Part shown: positions 1 through 11,547 of the stretch, piece by piece | Numbering within the stretch: the stretch's first letter is position 1 | How the letters are laid out: every line of letters begins with the position of its first letter | Assembly (NCBI RefSeq): GCF_035046485.1 | Contig: NC_085138.1 | Span: 430,515,265-430,579,264 of the forward strand | DNA from: Aedes albopictus | Lineage: Eukaryota; Arthropoda; Insecta; Diptera; Culicidae | Direction of reading: 5' to 3' | DNA length: 64,000 bases | Notes under the pieces: generated by a model | The model's database searches: none | Told to the model about the DNA's origin: nothing | What the model saw: only the letters and a program-made list of their open reading frames with translations | Translations under genes and position numbers: made by a program

Positions 1-1
1 G

Positions 2-235
2 CCAAGGCTAGTCAACCACAAGATGACGATCAACGTGCCGCATTACATCTCAGAGGACTTCAAGGGGCCGCTGTCGAACAAGGTCGAGAAGAAAACCGAC
101 TACTGGCTGTACGTGGCGTGGATCTTCATAATCGTTTGCAGTTGCTACTACTTCTCCAAATCGGTGTACTACGTGCAGATGATTGAGACGATCAAACGGA
201 ATTGGAGGGAATCCGGAGCGCATCATCGAAGTTAG
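2..235 (+). CDS. C-terminal exon of an unidentified single-pass membrane protein (partial)
   Basis: The frame is open from the window edge to a TAG at 233-235, so this is probably the last coding exon of a gene entering from the left; the ATG at 23 may be internal. About 30 polar residues are followed by an aromatic-rich hydrophobic run (about residues 28-50 counted from the ATG, DYWLYVAWIFIIVCSCYYF) that looks like one transmembrane helix, then a short basic tail ending ESGAHHRS. Codon choice is GC-richer than the flanking DNA, and AATAAA signals follow within 110-220 bp, as expected for a real terminal exon. I do not recognise the family. It is not a retroelement piece by any motif I can see. 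Confidence 0.5.
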   Translation, partial: PRLVNHKMTINVPHYISEDFKGPLSNKVEKKTDYWLYVAWIFIIVCSCYYFSKSVYYVQMIETIKRNWRESGAHHRS

Positions 236-470
236 CCAGCGGCCGAAGAAACCTAAGAAAACTCATATAGTCAATGGGGTGTGTTTAAGCTAGTGCGTTA
301 ACTTATTATGTATGCCGTTTTGTTGAGGTGTTGCTATTTTTCCTAATAAACCATACCGTAGAAATTTGTGTTATCATGTGTACAGTGCTGAAAAGTTAAA
401 ATTCAATGTTTTCTAGTTGATAGCGTAATATCACGTGAATTCAAAATAAATACCGACTACTTTCAACAAA
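236..470 (+). other. Probable 3' UTR with two AATAAA signals
   Basis: AT-rich sequence directly after the stop codon. AATAAA hexamers lie at 345-350 and 445-450, either of which could direct polyadenylation. The minus-strand tRNA-Arg gene begins almost immediately afterwards. Confidence 0.45.
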
Positions 471-478
471 AAATATCA

Positions 479-551
479 CGATCCTGCCAGGAGTCGAACC
501 TGGAATCTTCTGATCCGTAGTCAGACGCGTTATCCATTGCGCCACAGGACC
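479..551 (-). tRNA. tRNA-Arg (anticodon ACG)
   Basis: On the minus strand a 73-nt cloverleaf can be folded. The acceptor stem GGTCCTG pairs with CAGGATC with G as discriminator. The anticodon stem TCTGA/TCAGA is perfect around the loop CTACGGA, giving anticodon ACG (reads CGU/CGC after A34-to-I editing). The T arm contains GGTTCGACTCC, which also serves as the internal B box. No intron. All stems are intact, so it is probably functional. Confidence 0.93.
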
Positions 552-672
552 CATGTGTTTGTGAGTTGGCTAATACGTAATCAATTTATAGACATGTTAC
601 CCAGAATGCTTCCTGTTTGAAAGTTTTCCTATTAGAATTTATATATAGCTCCTAAGATCCCTCGATCACATA

Positions 673-744
673 TCCCATATGGTCTAGTGGCTAGGATATC
701 TGGCTTTCACCCAGAAGGCCCGGGTTCGATTCCCGGTATGGGAA
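673..744 (+). tRNA. tRNA-Glu (anticodon TTC)
   Basis: A 72-nt cloverleaf: acceptor TCCCATA pairs with TATGGGA, discriminator A. The anticodon loop CTTTCAC gives anticodon TTC. The T arm contains GGTTCGATTCC. It is convergent in orientation with the tRNA-Arg gene about 120 bp upstream; each has its own internal Pol III promoter. Confidence 0.95.
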
Positions 745-1655
745 ATTTTTTGGGTGGTTGTGGTCGTGAAGGGTATCATAGGCTTTTGATATGAGTTATA
801 AATATCAAAATTCTTGAATTCGCGATTTTCATTAGCGGTTTGAATTAAAATTCATTAACACATACTCAAATGCTTCCATACATCCATGGTAACGATGGTT
901 GAAGATGATCTTTGAATTACGGAAGCCTATCAAGAAAAGCCTCATTGTTGCATTTCTTGAAAATGAGTTGATTTTGTTATGATACCATGGATCCCCATCG
1001 GTGTTTTTTTTTCTATCAATAAGAATTCGAATAGAGGCTGTTGTATTTCGTATTAGATTTTTTTCACTCGATTCGAATAAACGTTTGCTCCAACTTGCAT
1101 ACCACATTCCGTCCAACATTGATTGATAGATTGCAAGCCTAACTTTACAAAACACCCCAAGTAACCAAAAATGGCATTAAATCGGTTCTATAGTCGAATA
1201 TAGAACCTGGCTAACAGAGCTAATTGGTTCTATATCTTCTAAAAGAGCTGCTCAAAAGCCACTTTTGGCGCATTATTCGGCTGATATACGGTCAACTTCA
1301 AAATTCCGTTCCAGGTCTCTGGTAGTTGTCAAAAGTGAGACGAAGAAAAAAAGGAAATATTTTGTTAATCTCCTGTTCTTTTCACATTTTTTTGCTTCAC
1401 TGAAGTTACTTTTTTGCTGTATGACCCAGATTCCAGCTGTTGTCCTCCGGGTTCCTGATCGAAAGTCTATGTCTATTTGCGTTTTCCATCTGCTCCACCA
1501 CCGATGCGCCATGGAACAGTGTGATCAAACTAGTATTTAAACCATGGAAAATTATCTCGACGGTTCAAAATTATATGGAAGGGTGATGATTTAGTGATCA
1601 ATTTAGTGGCGACAAATGCAGCAAGAGAACAGATGCAGGAGAAGCAACATGTATA
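745..1655. other. Non-coding stretch, no feature recognised
   Basis: AT-rich. The longest frames (for example 832-1155 minus) have no recognisable domain or coding bias. The last part may be decayed upstream sequence of the Penelope-like fragment. Confidence 0.4.
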
Positions 1656-1659
1656 CAAA

Positions 1660-2444
1660 TGAACGAAAAACGTTGCAGCTCCTCTTCCGCAACGTTTTCC
1701 CGCCGAAGCTGGAGTTTGTAGAACTAATAAACTATGAGAATCAAGTCTGGAATCACCACATTTGCTTGCAAGATCCATTAGCTTCCATTTTACGCGAATT
1801 TCGAGACATGGTGTCTGATTCGCAAATTGCAAACCCGGAATGTGGTCTACTCTCGAGCGGATAAAGGAAATGCAGTGGTCATCATGGACAAGCCAGATTA
1901 CGACTCCCGTGTTCTGAACATGATCGCTGATGGTCCATATGAAGAGTGCAAGTTCAAGAATGGAAAACTGAAAGACCCCCTCAATGCGATGATTGAAGAG
2001 GCTAACGGCGTTCGTCAGAAAGTAGCGCGTTTGGTGGGTGAAGACTGTCTGGAACGAAAATTCCACGTACCCAACCCAAAGGTAGCGTCGCTCTACTGTT
2101 TGCCGAAGATTCACAAGAATCCAGTAGGAATGCGACCAATCTCTTCCAACGTCTCGACTCCTACCGAGAAGATGGCCGCTTGGCTAGTTAACGAATTGAG
2201 AAAACATCCTGTAACTCACGGGAGGAGCGTCCGTAACTCTGTTGAATTGGTGGAGCACCTGAAAGATATCGAACTACGGCGAGGGGAAGTACTAGTATCG
2301 TTTGATGTAACTGCGCTTTTTCCAAACGTACCAGTAAATGGCGCTTTGAACAGCCTGCAGAGACATTTAGAACGATGTCGAGTGCCCCGACACCATATTG
2401 AGGCGTATCTTTCGGTGGCAGCCCGAATAGAAATTGTAACGTAG
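1660..2444 (+). pseudogene. Penelope-like element reverse transcriptase, 5' half, broken
   Basis: The frame from about 1827 reads ADKGNAVVIMDKPDYDSRV, then LYCLPKIHKNP and RPISSNVSTPTEKMAAWL, then SFDVTALFPNVPVNGA. This is the N-terminal block and RT motif A (catalytic Asp in SFDVTALFPNV) typical of Penelope-like elements. An upstream piece at about 1660-1830 (LEFVELINYENQVW...) is in another frame, so a frameshift separates them. The sequence stops soon after motif A: RT motifs B and C and the GIY-YIG endonuclease are missing, and a TAG at 2442 ends the frame. It is a dead, 3'-truncated copy. Family call is confident; the exact subfamily is unknown. Confidence 0.85.
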
Positions 2445-2549
2445 AAAACATTAGCATACATCTATAAAACCTTAACATTTAATGTATATTGTTGTTCTGC
2501 TAATGTACTCAGACTTCAATGAAACATCCAAGTACACAGTAATACATAA

Positions 2550-3105
2550 GATTTACATGTAACATTGAAATCAAACTTCAATGTGATGTTGAATTTAACA
2601 TCCTAAAACATCCAAAAACAAACTGTTCTAATGTTACATCAAAATCAAATGTTATATTGATATCAACTGTTGTTCGCTTGATACATCAGACTACATCTAA
2701 TGACAGAAAAATGTCATGTAACATTAGAATTCAACATCATATTGATGTCATGAATTGCTCACTTGAAACATCAGAATACCTATCACAGCATTAGAATGGA
2801 ATGTTACATCAGAATTAAATGTCATGTTGTTGTTGAGTGTTTGCTCACTTGAAACATCAAAATACATTTAACGACAGATGATTGTGATGTTACATTAGAG
2901 TTAAACATCATATTGATGTCGACTGTTGCCCACATGGAACATCAGAAAACATGTAACGACACCAGAATAAAACGTTACATTAGAATTATACTTCATACTA
3001 ATGTCAAGAATTCCCCACTCGAAATCTTGGAACATCAGCATACATCAAACGACAGATGAAAGTAATGTTACATTAGAATTAAACATCACATTGATTTCTC
3101 TATCA
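2550..3105. repeat. Degenerate tandem repeat, about 85-bp unit, six copies
   Basis: The phrase TTACATTAGAATT (or a close variant) recurs near 2634, 2719, 2804, 2890, 2975 and 3068, a spacing of about 85-93 bp. Each unit carries the near-palindrome ACATCATATTGATGT followed by TTGCTCACTTGAAACATC. Copies are diverged by point changes and small indels. It directly follows the Penelope-like fragment. Confidence 0.75.
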
Positions 3106-3364
3106 TCAAAATGGATTCAGCTTAATAATTTGACGTTTGAGCGGTGCCGTGTTTACAGAAAATGAACTTGTTTCATTAGCCAGCTTAATAACATGACGCC
3201 GCTCAAAAGTCAAACAAGTGAAAACGTGCATTTGTGCAACGCTTTTTTCTTGTCGTTTGCTCCGTTTGCTCGCGCTGTCGTCGGTTTGTGTACGTGTCAT
3301 CTTTCCCCGTGTGGATAGGTATGGATCCGCAACAGTTTGTGTGTGAATCGCGGTGAAGATGCCA

Positions 3365-3766
3365 GTCAGAGTCAGAGTCAAGACGCCGCATTTTTCTTGT
3401 CGTTTGCTCGCTTGGGTCGGTCGGATGCAGCAAATCGATGCTGCTTTCAGTGATTATTTTGTTTTTCTTTTGCAATTCGCCACGTCGGCGATCCGGGAGT
3501 GAGTGCAAAAAAGGAGCTGCTTCGGTTGGTTCCTTTGTGTCGGTCGGTCGGATGCAGCAAATCGATGCTGTTTTCAGTGATTCCTTCGCAATTCGCCGCG
3601 TTGTCGATCCGGGAGTGAGTGCGAAAGACGGAGCTGCTGCTTCAGTTGGGTGCGGTGGGTCGGTCGGTCGGGTGCAGCAAATCGATGCTGCTTCTAGTGA
3701 TTCTTTTGTTTTTGTTTTGCAATTCGTCGATCCGGGAGTGAGTGCAAAGGAGGGAACTGATTCAGT
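3365..3766. repeat. GC-richer tandem repeat, 120-127-bp unit, about 3.3 copies
   Basis: GCAGCAAATCGATGCTG occurs at 3427, 3554 and 3674, each followed by a T-rich stretch and then GATCCGGGAGTGAGTGC. The units differ by internal deletions. Tandem promoter monomers at the 5' end of a LINE could look like this, but no ORF follows, so the identity is open. Confidence 0.7.
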
Positions 3767-3918
3767 GAGCCTCTGCACGAATCTGGCGTACTGCTCACTC
3801 CCACAGAAAACTTGAAAACAGTTCGCACAGTAAAAGTCAAATGTGACTTTTACTGTGCGCGCTGTTTTCAAATTTTCTGTGGGAGTGAGCAGGACAGGGC
3901 AAATTCGTGCAGAGGCTC
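3767..3918. repeat. 152-bp imperfect palindrome (76-bp arms)
   Basis: The left arm starts GAGCCTCTGCACGAAT and the right arm ends ATTCGTGCAGAGGCTC. The inner arms match over CTCACTCCCACAGAAAA and CAGTAAAAGTCA. The centre lies near 3842 with essentially no loop. A diverged version of the neighbouring 120-bp repeat resumes on the right side (3930-3975). Confidence 0.85.
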
Positions 3919-4094
3919 GTTGGATGCGTTGTGTCGGTCAGATGCCGCAAACTGATGCTTCTGGCAGAGGATTTTGTTTTCATTCGTCGCGTCGTGGATG
4001 TGAAGTGAATAAATATAGGAATCAGTTTTGTTCGTGTTTCGTTCGACGGCGAAAGACCCAGACAAATGCTGTTGCAGAGATGGACGACACATAA

Positions 4095-5735
4095 ATGGGT
4101 AAGCTCGTTCTAAGTTATTGCTTTATTGTGAAAATTTATAGTAAATTCATTAAAACTTAGTTTAAAACACATACATAATTCTGCAATAATCCTGCATTTT
4201 TTATCGTTCTAAGCACACTTTGTTTGGTCCGTCACTTTGAGTAACGGCGTTGACTCTAAATTAACGGTTTCTATGTAGAGAAGTGCTTCAGGAGTTCCCA
4301 GGCAATTTCTTCAAAAGTCCCTGAGAATTTCTCTTGGAGTTTCTAAGTAATTTCACCAGGATATCCCCAGGAACTCGTTTAGGAGTACCGCGAGAATTTG
4401 ACACATTCTACGCACTTCTACGCCAAGGGTGTGAAACTTCAAAGTGCTTGTTTTACCCCAAGCTTTCCAGCATATGAAAAAGGGTTGATTCAGTCTTAGG
4501 AAAACCATTTGTTTTACTTAAAATTTAACTGGTAACGTATTTAAATAGTTAGGTGAAGTAATAGCATTTTATGTAAGAAAAATGAAATTTTTCATTGATA
4601 AGTTTCAAATATGTCTGCTTGCGTATGAAAGTTCAAAAACATTATACCTATTTTTGTAAATGTAGTATAATAATGTATATTTTATACACCCAAAAGCAAC
4701 TTTTCATAAAAATAGATTTAGATATGTTTTAAGCACTTTTTGCAATAGCCGCAATTTAATGGTGTCCTGTTACGAAAATAGCACATTTGTTGTAATAACT
4801 AATTTATTACGAACTTTATTGCCCGTTGTGAAGATTTATAGATTCCGACGCAAATAAATGATTAGGCTCATTTGCAGCGTAGGTGCGTTAAAAATGTTTG
4901 TTTACAATGCAAAACTATCACCAAATGTGTAGCTAGCAACACAGCGTAAAATATTCTCCAGGACGCGGTCTGGTTTTATATCTGTGGGCCCACGCAAGAA
5001 AAATCCACGCAACTAATTTTCGCGCAGGAGTCTAAACAGGTGGAATCTCCGCAATAGAAAAATGATTTTCAGGATTCTCTTAGTACTCGTGGAGACCTTT
5101 CTTCCAACATTCTTTATTACACCAACGAACCTAACCTCAAAATGACTGACAATTCTCAGGTCATTTTGACAGTTGTAACATGAGCATGAACAGGACGGCA
5201 ACAAGATCGATAAAGTAGAACACATTATCCGTCTTTTTCGTGCATGTGTGGGGTCTGTCAAAATGACTCGTGAATTGTCAAACATTTTCATGGCTAGCTA
5301 TGTTGGTGTAATGAAGAATATGGGTTACCTTGATCGACGCTTTATCTTAGGCATTACAATGGGTACGTAGATATGGTGTCCCGTTACGAAAATTTAAAGA
5401 CATTCATAAGTGGATAAATAAGTTTGGTTTGATCGAATATTTAACCAAAAAACTGTAACCATGATGAAATGATATTGAAGGTGGTATATATTAACATTAT
5501 CCTTCTTGGTGTATCGACCCTACTGGACAAAGCCCGCTTCTCAGCTCTACAAAAACTACGTAAAGAAATGGCAGATATTCTGATGGATCGGTATAACAAG
5601 TGATATTTTATTAAGTTTTGTGGGGACAGCATACTCTATGTATGCTATAACCTATAACATGTCCTATGAATTACCACCATGATGTATAAAAAGGCTTATA
5701 GAATCACACAACGCTCAAAACAAGAAAATCCCGAA
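4095..5735. other. AT-rich non-coding DNA with a dispersed GGTGTCC motif
   Basis: No convincing gene. A motif close to GGTGTCCCGTTACGAAAAT occurs near 4763 and 5371, and a shorter form near 6397, all in the same orientation, suggesting remnants of one repeat family. A short AATTTC/TTCCC-rich patch lies at 4285-4400. Confidence 0.4.
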
Positions 5736-5739
5736 GTGA

Positions 5740-6075
5740 TGTTACGGAACGGCCATATTAGTTGATACATACTTAAGTCATTTTTTTCTATCCCATTCTT
5801 TCGAAATCATGAAGATGGACACGTCACTCGGCATGTTTTGGTTGCAAACCAGAAATGACCCCGATAACATCCCTGTGGAACCTGTGCTACATGTTCCGGG
5901 GTGGCCAAATTAGTTGATATATACTTCAGTCTATCGTTTCTGACTCAGTCATTCGAAATCATAAAGATTGATATGTCGCACGGTATGTTTAGGTTGAAAA
6001 CCAGAAGTGTCCCCAATGAGGCCCCTCGGAACCTGTCACGGGGATTCGGATGGGCCAACTTATTTCAATCTAGTT
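5740..6075. repeat. Direct duplication, unit about 152 bp, plus a partial third unit
   Basis: Both units read GGCCA(A)ATTAGTTGATA, then a CATTCTTTCGAAATCAT-like block, then a GGTTG(C/A)AAACCAGAA block and CCCC..GGAACCTGT. The matching position is 5761 in the first unit and 5913 in the second. A third start (GGGCCAACTTATTTCAAT) follows near 6050. A shadow ORF at 5901-6254 runs through the second unit and has no recognisable domain. Confidence 0.7.
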
Positions 6076-6259
6076 ACAGCAGCTGTGTTTCACTGTTCGC
6101 AACAAAAAATTCGCTAAAAATCGATGGTTCAAACACAACAACACTCGAAATAATCACTTTTAGCCATTTTGACAACCCCCTGACCCCAGTACAATCCGGA
6201 ATATCGCCGGAATGGTTCCGGATATTGCACGGCCACTTGAGTATAATAAACTAGCACCA

Positions 6260-7155
6260 ATTTATGATCAACTGATCAACTGAACAAGTATTGCATCAGG
6301 AAGTACATCTAATAAGCTTGTTATAAAACCTGTTAAACCATGAACATTGCATTCGATTGCAGACGTCATTTGTTCACGAAAGTTAGTTCCTCGCGGTGTC
6401 CCGTTACGCTGGAATGTGTCATTTATTTATGAGTCCTAGAGAATACAAGCAGAAATTTCCTGGGAATGCCTCCATGGGTTCCCCATGAATACCACGGGAA
6501 TTCGTTTAGAACCTGTCCAAGAATTCCTGCAGCATTTTTGTTAGAGTAGGACTAGGGACAAAATGCTGCGTAACTCTTTTCACCAATGATCGACGAAATT
6601 TGTTGAAAAACATCCCTAAAATCAGGCCTAAAACTGCAAGAAGAGCGAGATATCGGGCAACATTGCTTTGACTTTGCGATAAATCAGGCAACACCGAAGT
6701 AAAAACAGGAGCAATCCAGAGAAATTCTGAGAAACTCTGTGAAGGAAAATGTACTCTTCAGCTCTCTCCAGCACAGCATCTTGCCCCAAGTAGTAGGACA
6801 ATCGTTCCCTTCGTTGTGGTAGTACCCTAGGTATGGTAGTACTTTATGTTGCGGATGGTAATTGAGCATTTTTTTTTATTACGAAAAGGCATTTTCAATT
6901 GATTTATTATTCTTAAATTATGAGATTGCACCATTTGTGTGCTTAAGATTTATTTAAAAAAAAAATCCTTTATATGTTTCCTGCTGTGTTCTTATTGATT
7001 CACTAGTGTTTATATCCTCCAATATCTCATATGAACTCAATGGGATACCGCAGCATTAGAAACAAAAATTAAATTTTACCTCCATAGTAGGAGCGATGTG
7101 CCTCATGTTGTGACAAACGATTTATTATCCTAAACAGACAGAAAAGTTAAATTTC
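6260..7155. other. Non-coding, AT-rich
   Basis: Short degenerate TTCC/GGAATTC units occur at 6450-6545. Nothing else is recognised. Confidence 0.35.
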
Positions 7156-7159
7156 ATAT

Positions 7160-7365
7160 TTTTTCAAGCAAATTTGGAATGAAAACTTCCGACTCTAGAA
7201 ATTCCTTGAAAGAAATCTTCAGGGATTGCTCCAGGAAACCATCCATGAATTTCTCCAGGGATTCCTCCAAGAACTCCTCCAGGTATACTTTCAAAAATTC
7301 TTCCAGGAATTCCTCCAGGCATTTCTCCAGGATTTCTCCGGGAATTCTTTCACATGAAAACAATA
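7160..7365. repeat. Short array of GGAATTCCTCCA-type units
   Basis: Repeated 12-15-bp units such as AATTCCTCCAG and ATTTCTCCAGG fill this stretch. Open frames on both strands (7154-7363 minus, 7179-7373 plus) are periodic translations of the array, not genes. The same unit type recurs at 22.2-23.6, 31-37, 41.1-41.5 and 59.3-60.5 kb. Confidence 0.75.
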
Positions 7366-7776
7366 CGGATTAACAATTGATTAAAATTATTGAAGTAATT
7401 TCAGGAACTGGTTAGAATATATGTCGTGAGTCTAGAGCAATTCTCAAGACAGATCATAACCTCGGAGTATTTCTGAAAACTGCCATAGATTTTCTAACAA
7501 TGAAAAGTGCTTGCTAAATATGTTTATCGAATTTAGCATATTGTCGATACAAGCGTCTCCGAGTAGTCATATCGATCAGCTATTCTACGCAAATTGATTT
7601 CGGCTGGAGAAAACGTTGATTATACCAGAACATTCCTAAACATATTTTGAAGATTTAGAGTGATTAAAACCCACTTCTCAAACTTTTGACAGAGATAAAG
7701 GATATTTTGATGTTTGTATCAGACTTTGAGGCCTGAGCATTTAGGAAAACAATTCTAATTTAAATTCTCTAGATAA

Positions 7777-8054
7777 GGGCCCATATAGCCGAGGCGGTAA
7801 ACGCACGGGTATTCAGCATGACCATGCTGAGGGTGACGGGTTCGATTCCCGGTTGGTCCAGGATCTTTTCGTAAAGGAAATTTCCTTGACTTCCTTGGGC
7901 ATAGAGTATCTTCGTGCCTGCCACACGATATACACATGCAAAATGGTGATTGGCAGAGGAAGCTCTCAGTTAATAACTGTGGAAGTGCTCATAGAACACT
8001 AAGCTGAGAAGCAGGCTTTGTCCCAGTGAGGACGTTACGCCAAGAAGAAGAAGA
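7777..8054 (+). mobile_element. Feilai-type tRNA-derived SINE, complete
   Basis: It starts GGGCCCATATAGCC and carries a box A-like TAGCCGAGGCGGT and a box B GGTTCGATTCC about 55 bp later, followed by the family body (TTTCCTTGACTTCC, then GAGAAGCAGGCTTTGTCCCA) and a GAA-repeat 3' tail. The 9-bp direct repeat AGATAAGGG at 7771-7779 and 8055-8063 is the target-site duplication; its GGG overlaps the element start. The whole unit is about 278 bp. I recognise it as the Aedes Feilai SINE. It is non-coding and would be mobilised by a LINE. Confidence 0.92.
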
Positions 8055-8063
8055 AGATAAGGG

Positions 8064-9240
8064 AATACTGTGCTCCACGATTAGATCAATTACTACATTA
8101 CTTTCGCTGCGTTTTCTAGAAATCGTAATCGTTAATCGTTAGTCGTAAGATTTGATCTCGGTAATTCAAATTAACGAACCTGGCCGGTAAAACATTCAGA
8201 AATTCTCCGAAATTTTACATTTTGTTTTGCCACTGTAATCGGCAAAAGGTTTGCTTTGCCGAGATTCGGAAAAAGTGCATCTGTCAAACTGTCATAAAAC
8301 ACGTGTCATCAGTGAGGGAAATTTTAGTGGAAAGAATTTTGATCACGACTAGTAAGTACCTACGGTAAGTTTTTAAGTAAAATTCATCATGTTCCGCTTT
8401 CTTTTTCAGCTGTAAACATCAATCCACGTCGAATCAGATTGTTTGAGGCATCATATCAATGGAAGTAGTGATTTTACTTGCGCACGGCTTGAACGTTTGT
8501 TCCCGCACGGTATGCCGCAAGTGCGACCGGAATCCAGGACGGAATTAGGAAAATATACATCTTTTAAGTGTACCATGTACTATGAACATAATGTCAGAAG
8601 TAGGTTCAGTGCTAAGTAGGTAGAGGTGTAGACAATAGGTGTATTGATGAGAAGTTGTTATTAACTATTCGAATTTCTTTTGTTGTCCAATAGATTGTGT
8701 AAAATGCTACAAATTTGATCAAGCACGCCGTAAAATTCGTCACCCATGATTTGGCGCCTACATCAGTGGTCTAACGACTCTTCGCGTTCTCGGCACTAGT
8801 TCCAATATGTCGCTTAAAGAGTTGCCACATATGATGTTAGGTAAGCTGAGGTCAGTTAACTGACTGATGGGGCACGGGAGCTATTGCAATGATCAAAATG
8901 TATGCATTACTAAGTCATTCTAGACGGACTATCGAAAGGAAAACGAGTATTTAAGAATATAACTTCAATCTATCATGTCGGAAGTAAGGTAAGGTGCTAT
9001 GTAGTTAGAGGTGTAGACAATAGGTGTATTGTCGCTTTTTAAGTGTTGGTCCTGAAAAGTTTACTGTTTACAAATTTTTACTGTCAAAATGGGGTTCAAC
9101 GCACAATGGGGGTCAGAGATGTTGGCTCGCTTTTTTACTGTGGGGTAGTATTCGGATGACAAGTGGCTGGGTACATACCTTTATTTTTTCCCTTTCTTGT
9201 AGTTTTTGTACGCGTTTTAATCTAAGTTGAAGCAAACATA
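8064..9240. other. Non-coding DNA containing a 60-bp direct duplication
   Basis: A phrase containing GTAGACAATAGGTGTATTG is present at 8591-8653 and again at 8974-9034 with about 85% identity, same strand. No gene is recognised. Confidence 0.5.
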
Positions 9241-9242
9241 TA

Positions 9243-9813
9243 AAGGGTGAGTCGTTAATTATTGTGCCACCCTACCTTCAACTGATTCGCAAATTGTCTA
9301 CAGTTAACAAAATGAAACCAAATTTTTACAGTAGTTTAGTATATGTATGTATTTCAACTTTTTGGTATAGGTTCAAATTTAGGATGCGTTTTATCGAAAT
9401 TCACGACATTTTCAATTAACGCCCTCCATGTGGACATGTTCAGGCTCCACTTGAAACAAATAATTAAAGCTCTCCGGTTTGTTTATGCGCATCGTGCCTG
9501 GTTTTCACCCAGCTCCAAGCTTATGTTTCACTGACAATCGTTCCTGAAACCTATTGACGAACATTAAGGTGATCCGATCATGTATAATCATTAATTGTTC
9601 CAAGGCGCGATACCATGATTTTAGATTTTAGCATGTGATTGTACAACATCTATTTTAGAACTGGTAACTAAATTTATTCTATATCGACCGGAATCTCAGC
9701 GATAACTGCTAAATTCATTATATGCAAACTGTGGAAAATTTGGTTGATTTTGGTGAAGTAGGAAAAAAGTTACATGAGTTTGAAAATGGCACAATAATTA
9801 TCGACTCACCCTT
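9243..9813. mobile_element. 571-bp MITE with 28-bp terminal inverted repeats and TA target duplication
   Basis: The left end reads AAGGGTGAGTCGTTAATTAT and continues to TGTGCCA; the right end is its inverse with one mismatch, ending CGACTCACCCTT. TA flanks both sides (9241-9242 and 9814-9815). TA duplication points to the Tc1/mariner superfamily. No transposase remnant is visible inside, so it is non-autonomous. Confidence 0.85.
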
Positions 9814-9815
9814 TA

Positions 9816-10795
9816 TGTTCAGAATTTAGAATAATATTCCCGTAACAGTACTCACTTATTCATATTACAACACTAAAATTTTCACACTTTCATCCACAAA
9901 TCAGCCAAAATTTAGGTTTACACTACTAGTACTCAATACAAAACGAATATTCGTGAAAATATTTCATCAAAATCGTTAAAAAATGACTGAGTACATAAGT
10001 ATTTCGATTTTATCTTTGAATTTAGGGCTTTACACCCTTTAAAAGGGCCTAACTCAAAAATGGGCCCTACGATGTTTTTTTTCTAATTTTGCCCAGACTT
10101 GTAGGATAGTTATACAAAACGAATGGTGGGTACCGATTGGATGGAAATTTTTATTTTATAATAACGGTCTGGGGAGCACCGTGCAAATCTTTAGAGGAAT
10201 TCAAGATGGAATCACTGCAGCCAGTTATGGAAAAAATGCTGAAGATTTTATTTTTGTGTATTTTAACCTTAGCTAATTCTACGCTTTATTTCTGGAGGAA
10301 TTGTTCATTTCATAGTTTCATAGAACAAATCTAAAACAGTCCTCAAAACTGCAATGCCTATTTGCATATTTACATATCAGGCGCCAATACCGCTTTAAAG
10401 TCATCTCAAGTCAGCCCCCTCCAGAAAAAAATCCTTGCTACGCCAATGGTTTTACGACTCTATGGCGAAAATTGAAAAAAATTGAGATAATGCATTCTGA
10501 AGAAAAAAAGGAAATTTAATATTTTTAATGAATTTTTGAAAAAAAAAAAGAAAAATCGAATGTAAAAAATCGATTCGGTCAATTTTGTGGGTCTTCAACA
10601 TCGATTCAAAAAAACGATTAATCGAAACAAAAGCATCGATGTTGCGAACATCGATTTCAAATTGCCCTACGCCCGCTGCTGTTCCGATAAGTGCGTAGTA
10701 GTGCTGACGAAGTGGTGGTATAGGCTTGGTGCTAGGTGGTAAAAACATTTATGTTGTGTGGGGTTTGACTGGGTTTTAAGTCTTTGTTTATTTCT
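9816..10795. other. Non-coding, AT-rich
   Basis: Homopolymer-rich, with a run of A at 10540-10551 and several ATCGATT clusters at 10555-10655. No gene recognised. Confidence 0.35.
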
Positions 10796-10910
10796 ATAGG
10801 GCACTGCATGAAATTATCTCCTTCTCTTTCACTCTTACAGAATTTTTGTAAACAACAAGGCCAAGAAACGTCAGAATCCCATACAAAATCAAAACAGTGC
10901 AGTGCCCTAT
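10796..10910. repeat. 115-bp element with perfect 13-bp terminal inverted repeats
   Basis: ATAGGGCACTGCA at 10796-10808 is mirrored by TGCAGTGCCCTAT at 10898-10910. If the terminal TA is the target duplication this is a very small Tc1/mariner-type MITE. Two overlapping shadow ORFs have no domain. Confidence 0.6.
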
Positions 10911-11547
10911 ATTTCTGCTTGGCAAAACTATTGCCAGTCTCCTTCGATGCTATGGACCTGAGGGATGCGGACTCAACTTTTTTAGTCATTCAATTTGAGC
11001 ACGTATCTTTTCTTCCTGTGCTCCCTGTTGTTGAGTTGCTTATCTCTATGGAGATCAAATTCACAGTGCACGCATGAACTACTCCACACAAAATTTAAAC
11101 ATACTGATTGCAGCAAAAGTTTCAATTAAACGTATATAACCAGCTGATTGTGTACCACATGGACATGGAAGAATAATTTACAAATTTTGGATAAGTTTTA
11201 CACGTGATTTTCACACGTTTCAAACGTTTTTTGTTTATGATGACAAAGTTTGTGTGTCATTGAACGTTTCACCTGCTTTAGCGTGACTCAGCAAACAATA
11301 TGTGTATCCAGGCACACTCTGATCATTTTGGAGGTTTGGCAGCAGCCAGGCTGCTGTCAAATTTCAATCCGCAATCCTCAGCTATGGACAAATTTATTTA
11401 TCTTGGTAAATACTCTAGTGACTTGCGATAATGATGGTATCCGCGAAGTGAGAAGACGGATTGCGGTTGCAAATCAGCCCTTCCTCGGTCTGTGAAATCA
11501 GCTGAAGTCCCGTAGGCTATACAAACGAAGACAAAACTTACGTTGTA

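Noticed and set aside
1265..1540. Overlapping plus and minus ORFs just before the Penelope-like fragment
   Set aside because: No Penelope N-terminal motif is recognisable and the frames are antisense shadows of each other.
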